Assembly: GCF_047663525.1 (NCBI RefSeq)
Contig: NC_092591.1
Coordinates: forward strand, 49,081,501 to 49,145,500
Direction of reading: 5' to 3'
Length of the DNA stretch: 64,000 nt
From: Anas platyrhynchos
Lineage: Eukaryota; Chordata; Aves; Anseriformes; Anatidae
This document shows, in pieces, positions 1 through 14,240 of this stretch (position 1 is its first letter; each line of letters opens with the position of its first letter). A program made the position numbers and the translations under genes. The notes under the pieces were generated by a model that did not search any database, was not told where the DNA came from, and saw nothing but the letters and a program-made list of their open reading frames with translations.

Positions 1-3000
1 GGAAGACCTAGAGACTCCCCCTTGTGCAAACTCATTAATTTCACATATCTTGAGGTATAAAAAGAAAGAATCAAGCCCGTGATATTGGCTCATCCAGTCC
101 ACCTCTCTGGCAGCACAGGGCTATTACTTACCATGCATCTTCTCATGTTATTTTCAGACTAATTTTAATTTAGGACATTCCTGCTCTTCACTTCTCCTCA
201 TTCTAATTATAATCTCCCTATCTACCTGAAATAACCTCCATTAAAAAAAAAAAAAAAGGGATGGTCTTAAAAAAACAACTACAAAGAAATCAATCCCTCA
301 TCCATTACCAGGTTTCTCTTTTGTTCTGGAGCCACACGTGTAACCCGGTTAGACCTGTTCTCTTTGAATACTGAGGACTGAGCTGGCCTTATGCAAATGC
401 TCCCAACCTCGTCTTCGTTGTTGTCGTTGCAGACCCAATCAAATGAACAGGAAGTGACCTAAGGAATTCCCCTATTGGCTGCCTGAGTGTTCAGCAAAAT
501 GTTTTAAAATTAATATCACATCCATTTATCTTCACTCCTGGGAGTCTTTAGGAGAGATAACCTAGTACCTGTGTTTACCCAACCTACTGTTCTTTAGACA
601 GTCTTCCCATTGCCTCAGTTAAGGATTTCCACTCCAGAATCTGCAGCTAAATGAGGTAAGGTGTTTGGGTTATTATTATTATTATTTTTTTTTAATATAC
701 TTCCTTTAAATTAACACCCATGAAAAAAAAAAAAAAGAAAAGAGAGAAGTGTCTACTGGACTCATGCCCACCCTACCGAGCCCCTCCCTTCCCACTTTGG
801 AACAGCAGCTAAACTAATTTGATCAAAACGCCTTTTAAACGTTACAATAAAGACTTCAGTTTTCCTATTTTGAACTTATATCTTACTTATGTTTAAATAA
901 GCCTGTCGTGTTTATGTTTGATTGGGGCCAGACCTGCTGCCTTTACTCACCCAGAATGTCAATGACCTCAAATTGAGCCAGTGGCTTCATCAGAATTACT
1001 CAAAGTCTCTGATGTAGCTGGCAATATTCTGGGTCCCAAATCTGCTGCTTTTGTCCCCAGAGAAGTCATCTAATCAGTAAGGTGGGGGGTGAGAGAGTGG
1101 AGTGGACCTTCTTGATACCCCTGAGAGTGCTGGTGGCACAGAACAGGGAGACACTTTACAAGGATGGTGTTTCTGTTGCTTTTAGTGATGAGGATGGTGA
1201 TGATGATGGTGATTGTACTGATAGCGAAAAATCCTAAAGGAAATTTATAATTTGGCCCAATTTAACCTCAAGTCAATTTCGTGGCAGCTCAGTGGCAAGT
1301 GGGGTTCTGTTGCTCTTAGTCCCTTCTAAGTGTAAGCACCCCAGAGAAGCCGGCTGAAGCACTGAGTAGGTAAATACAGTGTGAGCAGAGGCCTGCAGTG
1401 TCTTTGCTTGTTTAATTTGTTTCTCTTCCAATGGTAATTTTATTTGAATAGAACCAGAATTGGCCCCTTGAGGTATAGACACAGCAAGAAAGAGACTTCT
1501 CAAATTCTGTTTAATGGTAGAAGTGCATGTAAAGAAAAAGTTGCTCAAAATCTACACTGATTGTGTAAAACATATGTGATGGGCTTAGTGATAAACATTT
1601 GTTTTTCACCACATGAGAGATTTAAGGCAAATGCTCTTGTATGTATGTAGTTACAGAGTTATTGAATTTTATTAGTAATGAGATTTTAGATTACTTCATC
1701 TAAACGTATAAAACGTCACCTTTGTTTTTAAGGTATATCCGACTATCATTTTTCATATTCTTTTTGAAATGAAATCACTTAATGATAGAAATGAACACTG
1801 AGGTAAAAGTTTCACTTAATGATTTTATTTGTACCTGTGTCGCATGGAACTGTGTTAAACATACCCTCTTATAGCAGTATTTCCTGTAATTTGTGAAAAC
1901 TTGAGTGGAGTAATAAAAAAATGCACTCCTTTAAGTTCTGTTTTGATAGCAAATTTGTGGGTAGCAATTTAAGTAGTTTGCTGTCATTTATTTTGCACTG
2001 CAGAAAATACCAGAGCTGGAAAACAGAGAGGGTTTGTATTTAATGCAGATGTGGAAACCAAAGAAAACAGTTGCAATTAAAACTAGAAAAACAACAGGAT
2101 TAAGCTGTTTCACCAGCAAATATCACAATTAATGACAGTTTAATTCCTGACCCTTACAGGTTTTAAAACCAGAAGTGATTGTGGTGATAACAACATAGGA
2201 CTTCCCAGAATTTTCAAGTTTAATTAGGTGGCTTAAAGTAGAGTTTATCTTCTAGAAAACTTCCAGTCTTGAAAAAAAAGTCCAGAAGTCCAATGATGGG
2301 AAATTCACCAGAATGTTTTAATTAACTGCTTAGATTCTTAGATAAGAGGATTTCATTCCTCTAAAAATATTTCGTCTCATTTTCAGTCTGACGTGGTCTA
2401 GCTTTAGCATTCAGCCACCTGATTTTGTTATCTTTTGATGGCTAGTGTGAAGTTTCCCTGAGTGACAATTTTCTGTTCCTTGTGTTGGTAGCTGTGTGTA
2501 GCTGTGAACAACTTCTCCCTTAGCCTCGTTTTTGATAAATATGGTAGTCAGAGCCCCATAGGCTTTTCCATCTCATGGAAACACTTGTGCCAGTTTCACT
2601 GTAAGCTTTTCCATCCTTTAATCCCTTTGGTGGTTCCCACTAATTTTTTAACATCCAAGGTCAAGTCTGGGTGTCAGGATAGGACACAGGCTGTAGGAAC
2701 AGCAAAGCCAACCAGAAAGGGAATGTGAGTCAATATGTGTTTCAGCCCCCAAAGGTGATACCTATTCTCAGAGGTGATGCCTACCCCATACTGAATTTCT
2801 GGGTCAGGAGTTTATAAAGCGTGTTTGAGGCTTTCGAAGAGTCATCATTCTCTAGACCCCCTTCTCACCTCCATGCATTGGTCCTACACGCAGAGGCAAT
2901 GTTACCATTAATAGTGCTGATGTTGTTCACTTGCTTTATTTTTCATTTAATTTTTTTTTTTCATTTTTTGCTAGTCCTATTGGTATTTGTAAAGCCCTTG

Positions 3001-6000
3001 AGGCCAATAAATCAGTATATTCTTCCCAAGTCATAGTAATAAAGAATCCTGTATCAGAGCAGACTAGTGCTTGTTTGCCCCAGCAGAAATTAGGTAACCC
3101 TTCACAGCAGTTTATAGGGTGACAACAATTCTTATTATCCCAGTCATGGTGAGATCAGGTAATAGAATGTAGTCTGTTTAACATGGAAAATTATTATTCT
3201 CTTGTCACCCGAGAGAATATGGTGTGGTATTGCCACAGTAATTTCGTATTACTTCAGATATTCTCAGGGTATCGTGAGTTTTTGGCAGCGGTGAAAACAG
3301 ACTATCGGATAGCTGGACAAAGACAAAATTAAATCATTTGGCTCCCTCTGAACTTCCTTCATTTTTTTTTTAATTTTTTCTTTTTCATTCCTAGTGAATT
3401 TTTTTGTTAACATCAGTACTTGTTCTGTCTGGGAGGTGCAAGGTAACAAATTGTGATGGAGAGAGATCAAACTAAAAAGGAAAAATCATCTGGAGACACA
3501 GATGAAGAGAGATTAGGGAGGAAAATGAAGGATTTCCGTAAGTGAGTCTGTGTTTTAGCCTGCTGCCTCTCCCACAGTAAATTGCACAAAAAAAATCCTG
3601 GGTGGATTGATTTCTACACCTGCTGAAGAAGTGAGTATTTACGGTCAGTTCTTACAGAAGAGGATTAAAGATTTTATTGTCTCTGTGAGCTGAGAGAACT
3701 GTCCATGAGACATGACACCTTTCCAGAATTGTTCCTTATCTACCCTTCTTTGTTCATCCCTTCCACGCTCTTTATAAATGTGTCTAGCTTAGTCTAATGA
3801 CCAAATCATTCAGTCTTCTCCCATGCAAACTTTCCACTGACTGCAGCATTACCCAGATTTCTTTTGCGGAGTCCACAGTTACATGCTTTCTATTGCCGTT
3901 GGCGTGCTTCAGTTCCCACACCAGTGCCCGAGCTGTCTCCAGTACAACGAATGCCATCTCTGTGAACTGGAGCAACAGCCTGTGGTACCCAGACAGTGGG
4001 ACAGACCTGTCTGGCTTAAAAATCGGTCAGTGTGCTGCGACTAAGAAACAGATAGATGAATGACCCCTTCTTGTTCTGGTGGTAGCGTGACCACCCTGTA
4101 AAGGATTTTCTATGGTCTTGCAGTGCTCTCTTTCTCATCAGCCTTCCTACGGTTGCGAATTAGGTCCTTCTTGTCAAGGACTAGGCAGGCGTTCCTGCGG
4201 TAAGCAACACATAAAAAGAAAAGGGTCACAAACGTAATTGTCTGTTGTCATTGCTAATGACACATGATGTTAGGATGTGGTAGAATCGAATATAAAGGCT
4301 TTGCTGTACATGAGGAAATGAACAGAAATGCTAACAATTTCTGTAGCTTGCATAGTTGGCGATGTTTAGAGAAGTCAAGTCTCTTTCCAGTCTCACAGCT
4401 TAGCTATTGCTAAACTTTCAAGCATAAACTCATGGAGTTTTCTTCCTGATGGTACGACGTGCCTTGTGGGCACCAAGGAAGTCCAACACAATCTTTAGCA
4501 AAGTCCACTGGCTTCAGCCACTCAGCCAGCCTCGAGGATGCTGCAAGATCTCTAACTACAAATGTCTGTTGCTCTTTCTTCCTTTCCCTGCCTTCAGCTC
4601 ACTCTGCAGCTTGCATGTATTTTGCCCCCAGATGAACCAGGGACTTTTTCCACTAAATCTTTGTAAAAAAGATACGTTACAAAATTGAAAGGGTGAAATT
4701 CGTAAGTAACACTAATAACAGAAAGGGTAAATTAAGAAGGGTTTGTTCACACAGCTAGCATATGGAAAAGTAAGGATTAACTTTTTATCTATGGAAGTTA
4801 CCAGTCTTTCTTAGTATGAGAGTTCGTTTGAGCTTTATTAGGGATGTAGCTTGAACCAAATCCGTCGCTGAATGCCTAAAATGCTTGGGACATTCGTTGG
4901 TCATTGGCCTATAGATGGATGAGAATGAGTAAACATGGAGTCATGTAGCCAGTAGAGCAGCCAACTTGCGATTGGCATTTTGCATGTCTCTCTCTATGAG
5001 GAAGATCCCTCAAAGGCTCCCTTTCGAAAAGCTGACATTGCACATGGTTATCATTACCTCTACTTTTGCTGATCTTATGAAATGTGCTCCACAAGAAAGA
5101 GTATGAGAACTAGTAGAAAAAACAGCTAGCTGGGGCTGGGTGTTTGCTGGTTATAGACCAAGAAGACAGGACAATAAAAGAGGATTGCTCTGCAGTGGTG
5201 AAAAGAAAGCCATTCTACATCCATGATCTGTGAATACAAAGGATAAAATATTCCTCTTACTAGGGAGGAAGGATACAGACATAATGTCTTGAGTATTTAC
5301 TCTGCTCACTATCAGATGTAGACAGAAAAGTTTCCTGAGCCCCTACAGATCCATGAGGATTGAGTTTCTATGTGTTAAAATAGACTCTATCGTCCAAATT
5401 ACTGATGCCATCATCAAAAAAATGTTTCTGTTTTTTAAAACCACTCTGGGTTTTCTTTCATCTGGCAGTGAACAGGTAACTAATTCGTATTGCTATATAA
5501 TTAACGATCCTGTGTAAAACTGCCCAAGATGCAATGGTCAGGAATGAAACTAAATGCACAATGTAATGATTACCCCCAAACTTTCTTAATGATTTTTACT
5601 GAAACATATAATTATTATTGCACAACAGCGACGAAGCTTGCATCTTGATGATGCACTTTCAAAGTATGCTTGGTTAAGCAACTGTCTCATAGATTGGCAT
5701 GGCTATGAAGGGGCTTTATCAGGGAGTTAAATTCTGACACACTGAAGGGTGCTGTTCTCATCTCTTTTGCAGTGGGATCTGCCACACAACTCAGACATCA
5801 CTTGTAATGTTCCCAGGCAGCTGCCCTGATAGAGAAAGATGAAAAAGGTTTTAGAAGACTGAATTAATAAGTGATTAGACAAGTGAGATATCCTTAGAGA
5901 CTTATCAAAAGCAGGGTGTACAAAGTGAAATAGATATAGGTTTTTCCTTCATTTAGTGACTTGTAGTTATCTTTACCCTCCCTAAGACTTTTTTTGATGG

Positions 6001-7960
6001 AGCTGTTATACGTTGTGAGAACAGGTAGAAACTTCTCTTCCTCCTTTAAAATCTCAAATGATTAAATGTTTTTGGAAGATAGTCAAATTATAGTCAATCC
6101 AGTAAATCTTTCTCAGTCTGTCTGTAGCCACTCCCGATACGCATGCAGTCACACAACCACACTGAACAACGTACATGCACACGCACATCCCTTATCTCCT
6201 GTGTGGGCTTTCTTTCTTTACTTTTTAAAATAGGAATTTGAATGTTTACCCCATATTCCACCAACTTTGTGTGGTAATCTGAAGAACTTCATTTAATCCT
6301 TGAAAATACACAGCTAGTTGTGTTACGGTGTATTTTGTCAGCAGGTATAAATGGTCAACCTGTGTTGTCCTGCAGCAAGCGAAGGACTCCTCATGCCTAG
6401 AGCCCAAGCGTGAGCTGTCTGTGACTTCCATGCCTGCTGTTTTTGCCCTGTGCCAAAGCATGTCGGCTTTCTTGCAGGAGCATGTGCGTGGCCTGAGAGC
6501 TGCGGTTCCCAGGGCTGCCCTTCCCAAAGCCCCACAGCAGCAGCTCTGCAGCTTTAGCAACTGGCATGTTCTGCTGTATTCAACATCAATGTATTGGAGG
6601 GATGCAGAGATTCAAGGGTGTTAACATAGTCAATGGTACTACACATGTGAAAAGTTAACAGGGTTTGGGGGAATTTAGAACCAAGGTATCAGCCTGCCTT
6701 ATGGCATAGCACACCTTCAATATTAAAAATCTTATGAAGATTTAATCATTAAATATATGAAAAAAGGAAGAAAAAATCCCACTGAAAACAGCTTTTTTTT
6801 TTAAATTTTTTTTTTTAAGATCTTTACTAACTCCCCCTTTCTAGAAAAACATTACAGTTGGAATAAATCAGATGGTAATAAATCTCCTTTTGAAAAAAAT
6901 AGCTGCTTGAAATAGTCCGGAAATATTTTTATTGGTTTTGTTGGCAGAACCCGTTCCAGTTACCTTGAGGACTAAATGAGATACATACTTGCAGAGGGGA
7001 GCAAAAAGAGCAGAGGGAACAGAGCTTTTTCCCCTGTTTCCTACTCCTCCAGCCTCCGTCCTACAGACCTGCACACAAACCCCATAGTTGCAGTAAGACC
7101 TGGCACTCCTGTGCCACAGATAGATGATTGGAGATGTTGTTATTGTTTGTCTTACTGGTTACAGGCTCGTGATGGTATTCAAAAGAAGTTTCCTTGGCCA
7201 GTCAGCCAGTCTGATTAAACAGAAGGCAAAAACAAAAGAGAGAATAAAAGAAAGTAAATGAAATGAAAACAAAATAAATAAAAGAAATAAGGAGGAAGAG
7301 AAGGAATAGAAGCAATTGGTGAAAGGGGAGAAATAGGATCACAAACTTCACATCCCAGCAAGTGTTTGAGACCGTCATATTTGGTGACAATGCTGCCTGC
7401 CTGCAGTACTATTGCAGTTCAGTGTTTGACATTTTCTACCTTCTACAAACAATTTTGCATAACAGGCTGAGTTGCACTTTTGTTACTGGGACAACTTGAA
7501 TATAGGTTTTTACATGTCAGCTCATAGGGATGGGGATCCTCCCTCTCTGTTGCCAGGGAACTTGCTTTTTAAAGTTCCATTCTTTCACTGTGATTAAAAA
7601 GAAAAAAAAGAAAAAAGAAAAAAAAAAAAAAAGCATTGAAGTAGCCACAGTTCCATAGAACAGAAATTTTGAATTTCAGCCAGCTCTACTTAGGAATTTC
7701 TAACTCCTTTTCAGGATCATACATAGGTCAAGGGCAGCTTTTTGATTTAATGCTTCAAGTGTAGATTTAATTGTTTGTCTAAGTTAACATTCTAATCTCT
7801 ACTAGGCACATAATATCCATGATGCATAGAAAAGTCTTGCTTCAGTCTGAACAGGTCTCTGTTTTACAGAAAATTGTTTCTCTTATTTAGTACCTTCTCT
7901 TTGCCCTCAAAATACCCCACGATCATCCTAACTCATCTGCATGTTGAAATTTTTTCTGTA
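1..7960. other. Non-coding 5' flank or EHF intron 1, no gene seen
   Basis: No exon, splice-paired open frame or RNA gene could be supported here. The sequence is AT-rich with small simple repeats: an A run at 243-257, an ATT/T tract at 670-694, a GATGGT-like stretch near 1190-1215, and an A-rich GAAAA tract at 7595-7632. Open frames reach only about 100 codons and none resembles a known family. In human, EHF has non-coding first exons upstream of the start codon and ELF5 lies further upstream, so a 5' UTR exon could hide here; I could not recognise one. Confidence 0.6.
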
Positions 7961-8110
7961 GACGTGATGCAATGGATAACAATGGGGCTTGAACTGGAGA
8001 TATGAGTTAGACTGACTTGTTCACTGACTTACTATGTGTCTTAAACAAATCATTTCAGCTCTGTTTCTCAATTTTCCTGTTTGTCACGAAGAGGTAAAGT
8101 TAGTTCCTTC
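7961..8110 (+). repeat. MIR/CORE-SINE-like element
   Basis: The order of words follows a MIR-type tRNA-derived SINE from memory of the family: a GATAACAATGGGGCTTGAACTGGA-like head, then ACTTACTATGTGTC, then AAACAAATCATTTCAGCTCT, then TTTCTCAATTTTCCTGTTTGTCA and GAGGTAAAGT. These correspond to the MIR segments for 'not in the tRNA part', 'cacttactagctgtgtgacc', 'caaatcatttcacctct' and 'cctcagtttcctcatctgtaaa'. The copy is very diverged with indels, as expected of an ancient amniote SINE. Similarity was judged by eye, so exact ends are uncertain. Confidence 0.55.
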
Positions 8111-11100
8111 CTTCATTTCTGTGCTTTGTGCTATTTACTGCTTTCACTGTCTGGGGACTCTTCCTTTCCTGCTCTATGGTTATCAGTATTCCTGCCATCA
8201 ACATAAATGCTTTTACAGTACATGAGCCCTGTAGGCTTGATTTTTCAGAAGACCTTAAAACTGGCCCATTTTCCAGCTGAGAACCTACTTCTTGTAGAGT
8301 TTACTTATTTGTTTGTTGGTAAAGAGCAGGTTAAGGGGTGGAGTGTACATAGGTGAACATGGGAAAGCAAACCCTCACAATGCTTCAGATTTTCTTCCTC
8401 TCTCAAGAAGGGTCATCTACTGCTTGATTTGCTTGTAAAATCTATACCTAATTTGCTGCTTTTTCCTGCTGATTTTCAGACCTCTGTGTCTCAGCTTATT
8501 TTTCTTTACGTGTTTCATGCGACACCTGTTCTGACTTCACCCTCAGAAGAGCATTACTTTGCCCCGTTGAGGTTTCAGTTGATGGAAAAGTACGGTGTTG
8601 AGCTGTCCTCCTGACACCAGGCTGTTCTGTAGCAAAGTTCTATTTATGAAGCAGGAGAGAGTTCACGTAAGAATTGAAAGAGTACATTTGTACAAAACCC
8701 AATGGGAAAAGCTCTATCGTCAAACCGGCCCAGGCTGTTGAGGCAGATGCCTGGCTTTGCTCTTTTGTTTATATTCCAACAAATCAAAGCTGACCTGTGT
8801 TGTTATCGGAGTAGAGCAGCAGGTGCAAAAAAATAACTCTGCTGCCAACTCAAACGAAAGGGTAAGGCTAATACCCTCTGGGAGGTATTGAGAAGATAAC
8901 AGAGAGCCATGCCAGCAACTGAATTAACGGCTCTATTTACGGTGGGTTTTACTTAACAACCTGCTCCCAACACTGACACATAAACACTCCATTGTATTGT
9001 TTAATGCAACCACTGGAGAAATCAATGGAAATGGGATGGGCAGTTCGCTGTGCCAGCTGAGGAGGAGAGGCGCCATGAAAGTGTTGCTCCTCTCACCACA
9101 GGCAGGAGAGGGGGGAAAGCTGCTCTTGGCTTTTACAACAGCAGGGAGATGTTGTTTCCCACTGTTTTTCCTTGCTTTACCTTAGAAAGTGGCTGCAGAG
9201 CAAGGAAACTTCACTCCCCCATTTTCTGGCTGCTTTTAATGAAGGCATGAAGCATAAATGAGTGCGTCAGCCACTGTCCCAGTGCCACGTGGCTCTGGGA
9301 AGCACAGGAGGCACAGGGCTTCCTCGAAGTCCTGGCTGTGTGGGGCGAGTGAGCCCATGGCTACATCCAGGGGTGATGCAGACAGCTCTGTGCAGCCAGT
9401 GGAGTGGGATGCCAGGGCAGTGGTCTTGCAATCTCTTATTCTTTACACAACAAACACCGTATGAAGAAACCACATGGGCACGGCTGGGCTGCAAATAAAT
9501 GCACTTACTAAACACATACAAACACGCAAGACTGAATGGCAGTCAAAGGAATGGTCTGCCTGACAGCAGGTTTCAGCAACAGGGTCAGTGAGCTCTGTTG
9601 AACTATTTCTGTGATAGCTGCCTGTTTGGAGACACATTCCTTCGCAAACACCTGCCCGCTTTGGGATACTTCGTAGTCTGGAGGGGAGCGGAAGAGGAGC
9701 TGGCATCCTGGCTGGAGATACCGTCACGCTGCTGGGATCGGTATTCCCCGGCTTGGCACTAGGGAACATGCCTGACCCAGCCAAAGGAGGTAATAGTCAG
9801 CCACGTAAACCCTCCCTAACTCCTGCAACTTATAATCCTTCCCATCGCAAGCCTTGTATTGCCTCTGCTATGTCTCCTTCTTGAAACAACCTTCTGCTCT
9901 CATGCCAGCAAGAGTGCGATCAGATCGCAGTTAGGTGGGTTGCAATAAGGTATATACACTGCTGTTGAGTGGCTTAGACCCCCAGGAAGCTGTGCTTGGA
10001 CCTAGTTTAGGATAAAACACTTAACTCTCAACTTCCATATCCCCAATCCTAGCTGATTTGTGCTGTCTCCTCACATATTTAATGAAGAAATACTATTAGT
10101 TCATTAATTGAATTAATCAATTCATGTAAAAGAATAATAGCCCCACTGGGAAAATTTGCGTGTTAATCATGAGAAAGAAGCAGATTTTAAGTATGAAGAT
10201 CTTAAAGGGACGAAACTAATATTCAAGTTTTCATCTCTGTTCTTCTCAAGAGCGGGAAGTTTTCCAAATACTCCAGCTGGATACCTCTCCTGCTAGTAGT
10301 TTGTGGTACAGGAGACAAGAAAGCAAATGTCTGTCTTTACTTTGAGTCAGCTTCTGGACTAACTGAGGAGATGTTCATGGCTGTAAGGTCCTAGGAACAA
10401 GATTGGCACCACACCGATGTGCCGCAGTCTCTCGGCTGGGTTATCTGAGCGTCCTGACCAGGGTACTGGCAGGACAGGGATAAGAAGGCTCAGTCCTCAT
10501 GCCGAGAGCTCGCCTGTGCCCATGTCTGTGGGGCTGCTCTCCCCACCAGGCAAATCTCTGCCTTACCCCTCCTTCCCAGACACCAGAAGCTGCTCACAGC
10601 GACCCCCAGGGCACCTTCCCTTTTGTGGTGTCCAACCCGTGTTCCTTATTCTGTGCAGTTCTCACACAGAAACCATACCAAAAGAAGAAACCTGAAGTTT
10701 CCAAGCGGTTGCTCTTTATAAAAATGCAATGTATGCAACCACGTTTAAAAAAAAAAACAGTGCATAAAAAAGGATCTTTTTATTTCAGAAATAGACAAAT
10801 TAGTGGTTGTTACTGCTGAAAACCAGACTATTCCCTTAACAAAAGAGAAGTGATGGTTGTGATAGAGGTTAAAATGTACTTCTCCATGAAATCCTGGCTG
10901 CTGCAGCAGTGTATGTCAGACTCCTTGTGTCTGAGTAGCTGTTACGTTGTAAACATTTCAGCATCTAATGAGAGCCAAACATGAATACAAACACAATTAT
11001 TGTCATTATTCGCTAATAACCGAAGAGTCACGCGGGCTACGTTAGCAGTATAGAAAGCAGGTCTCCCAGTACGCACTTTGTCTTTTAAGGCAATGCAAAG

Positions 11101-14029
11101 AGAAGCTGTCGTGGAAGGTAGAGGGAAGTGGTTGGGGAGCCAGAGCCAAGGGAAAAGGAGAAGGTGTTAGAACACGATGGTAGTATTTTGTTAGCTGATG
11201 AGGTTCTTGCCTAATTATAGGCAGGTAGTTTGTCAAGCTACAGGGGCATCTAGAGTGCTTTTTGGCCATTTGTGTATTTAGTGTATTGTAAGCAAAAGAA
11301 AGGTGTTTAGTAAAAGGAGATTAGGGAGATGAGCTGGCTCCTGGTTCGAGGAAGGATGTACCAGAGAGATAGGAAGGACATGAAAGGAGGTGTGGAGTTG
11401 TTCCATGAGGTGTGGTATTAAGTGCTGAAAGAAGAATAAAGAGCAAAGGCAGTTTTTCCCATTATTGTGTTTTCCAAGACTCTGTATCCCTGAGGCAAGA
11501 CTGATGAATCTATTGCAAATGACTTCTAAATACTCAGGAGAAAATGGCTGACCCAAATTATCATGAACTTGCTGCAGTGATGCAGACAGTAATAAAGGGA
11601 GTGCCATATGCCGGTCAAAGCCATGTTTTGCAGCACCGACTCCAAAGGGAAAAAAAAAAAAAAAAGAGAGAGGAAAAAAAAGCCTGCTTTTTTTTTTTTT
11701 TTTTCTGGTAGTTGTTTGCAAACATATTACCTGTTTCAAGCATTCTAAGAATACGTCTGTGCAAAAATGACATGAGCATTTATTGCAAGAAATAAAACCT
11801 TTTCTTGTCTTGCTTTTGATTTAGCTGTGTGACCCACAATTCCACTAATAATGTACAGATCTGTGCACAGATCTTCTGCAAGAAGAGAATGAGCTTTTTG
11901 ACAGCAAAATAAACGATGCTATTTTCTTTCTCATTCGAAAACTAGCGGTATAGCATGAAGAGACACATCTAGCCTGTGATGTGAAAAGGAAGCATGGATC
12001 CCAAACACAGGATCCTTGTTCAGAGGCAGGTTCCGGTTCACTGTTTTCCTCTGCTAAGGTAACATAACTGTGGGTAAAATTTGCAAAACTGCCAACCTTT
12101 GGCAGTTAGCAGTGTAAGGCACATCTGTGCCTTGAGGACTCTGCTTGCAGTTGGCCTTCTGTTTGCTTCTGATTTAGAAAAACAAACAAACAAACAAAAC
12201 CTGTGTTGAAATCCTCTCTTTTATTTTCATTATACTAACTAGTACCTTGAAAATTGAAGCCAGTTCATATTAAGATTGTGGATTATGAAAAAAAAAAAAA
12301 GGGACAGAGAAAAAATAACCTGTGAGACTTTGCATATAATCAAGTAAATTTTTGTTTTTGCATTCATAAAGTGAACTTTGTTCTCGCTCAAAAAGGAAAC
12401 TGAACTATGGTTTTGTCTTTAAATTACATTGTAAAAGAGAGATAAGAACCAAACCCAAACCCCGGAGCGGAGGGGTAGCTCAGATATAGATCTAGATCCT
12501 AGCTTTTCTACTCAACCTTCTCTTTAGTTAAAATATATATGCAAGATTTTGAAGCATCCATATGAACATGTTAAAACAACCACCACATATCTCATACAAA
12601 AGTTGCCTTGTAGTGCATCATGAAAATCAGATCTTTAGTAATAAAAGATTCCAACCAAGCTTTATTTGATTTGGTTTATCGTGATTCTATCTGTAACATA
12701 GGTAAATGCTAAAAGCTTCTTTTCTATTCATCTTCCTTTTTCTGGTCTTTCAGTTTACCTTTATGTATACATTTAATATACCAGGTTCAAAGAAAACAAA
12801 AGAATAAACCCAACTCTTCCTTTCCAAAAGCCCACAACAGCAAATGATCAAGGTCTCAATGTATTCTCTGAAAGCTCACCAAGAGCCAATTTTGCACATG
12901 CAAAGGTGGTTTTATGCATATAAACCACAGCTGTACACACCAGAAATATAGAAGCGTAGGAATGCATAGTTCAGAGGGGTGTAGGAAGGAAAAAAACTTG
13001 GCCCCAAAGTCCTAAACCAAAATCTGGAATACAAAGAGTTTCGGAGATTATCTAGAAAATTTTCTTATAAAAATGATTCCTTGAACTTTACACTCACAAT
13101 GTGATTCAGTAAACACATTTTGTTACTGTGGCCTAAGGGTGCCTATGATGGACTGAAAATGAAATGCATCAAACACCGAGTATGTTATACAACAAATACT
13201 GAGCGTGATCATAGTAGTTCTTCACTGGAGTTTTCTTCAAAGCTTTCAAATAGTTTGGAAACAATTTTTCATGGGGTATGTTTGCATTGACATTAGCGGT
13301 GAGTCGAGATTATCGTCAGCTTGGACGAGCTGCATAGGCTGTCATCTGAAGGGCACCTTGCAAATCACAGCAAAGTGGTCCTCAGCTGAGTTTTTGTTGT
13401 GAAGTGGATCCCTGCTGGGAATCAGCCTTTTGTGTGCTAAAACAAAGGGATGGAAACAAGGAAGCATGTGATGCTTGTGTGTGAATCTGTGTGGTCTGGA
13501 GAGATCCTAAAAAGCTGCAGAAAAGGTCATCTGCGACTGAGCTCTGGCAGAGCTTATCTGGGAGTCTGGCATAGACACCAAGGATGAACATGAGACCTTT
13601 GCAAACAGACAGAGACCACAGGGCAATCTAAGGGTAGGCCCTAACCATATTTATATGCACAGCATCTCAGAACTAAACACAGGTACCCTGGTAGTAGTGC
13701 ACAGCAAAGGAGAGAAAAAAAACAGGAGACCCAAAGCTCATCGTAACATGCAAACACGCTGTCAACATTCATGTATTCAGTTTGTGCCTGCCCTTGCTAC
13801 TACTGGAGATGTAAAATAGGTGGTTGGCATGCAAAGCAGCTAATTGATCTTATACATTACAAGTACAATGCAGTTGTGTTTCTGAAGTAACCGTATGTGC
13901 AAAGCAGGTCCACCTGCTTTATTGCGCGTCTCTTTTGTTTCCGATGTCTTGAAAGCTCAGCCCACTGTCGCCTTTTGAGTTTTCTAGAAAAAGATTAAAA
14001 TCCAGATTCTGTTCCTCTGCAGCTGCAGT
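8111..14029. other. Non-coding stretch, no gene seen
   Basis: No exon is supported. The stretch contains a moderately GC-rich segment around 9040-9460 and 10400-10680 with short chance frames, an A16 run (11650-11665) followed by a T17 run (11688-11704), an A run at 12287-12300 and a CAAA repeat at 12180-12200. The block at about 8700-8990 contains an AACCGG core and GATA-like words and reads like a possible regulatory element, but nothing in the sequence alone proves that. Confidence 0.55.
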
Positions 14030-14049
14030 TATTACCCAGTATCATTTAT

Positions 14050-14240
14050 TTTAGATTGCTGTTTAAGTGCTTGACTGTAATCCAAGGTGCAGTAATGATC
14101 TAAAATATTTAACATACTCTGTAGATACTTGTTCCATAAACTCCAAGCCCTGAAAAGCAGGGATTGTGTCTTCACTGTGTACATAACATACTTCAAAGCA
14201 AATAGGCCCAGGTGAAATCTACATTTGAAGTTCAGCCATG
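14050..14240 (+). repeat. Possible L2/CR1-family LINE 3' tail
   Basis: The run of words around 14140-14200 (CTCCAAGCCCTGAAAAGCAG, then GGATTGTGTCTTCACTGTGT, then ACATAACATACTTCAAAGCA) resembles the well-known tail of L2-like LINEs, where a 'ctccttgagggcagggactgtgtctt' segment is followed by an 'agcacctagcaca' segment. The match is partial and by eye; it could be coincidental. Confidence 0.35.

Noticed and set aside
11278..11739. 153-codon minus-strand frame
   Set aside because: It starts within and depends on the A16/T17 tracts and has Leu/Ser/Phe-rich low-complexity translation.
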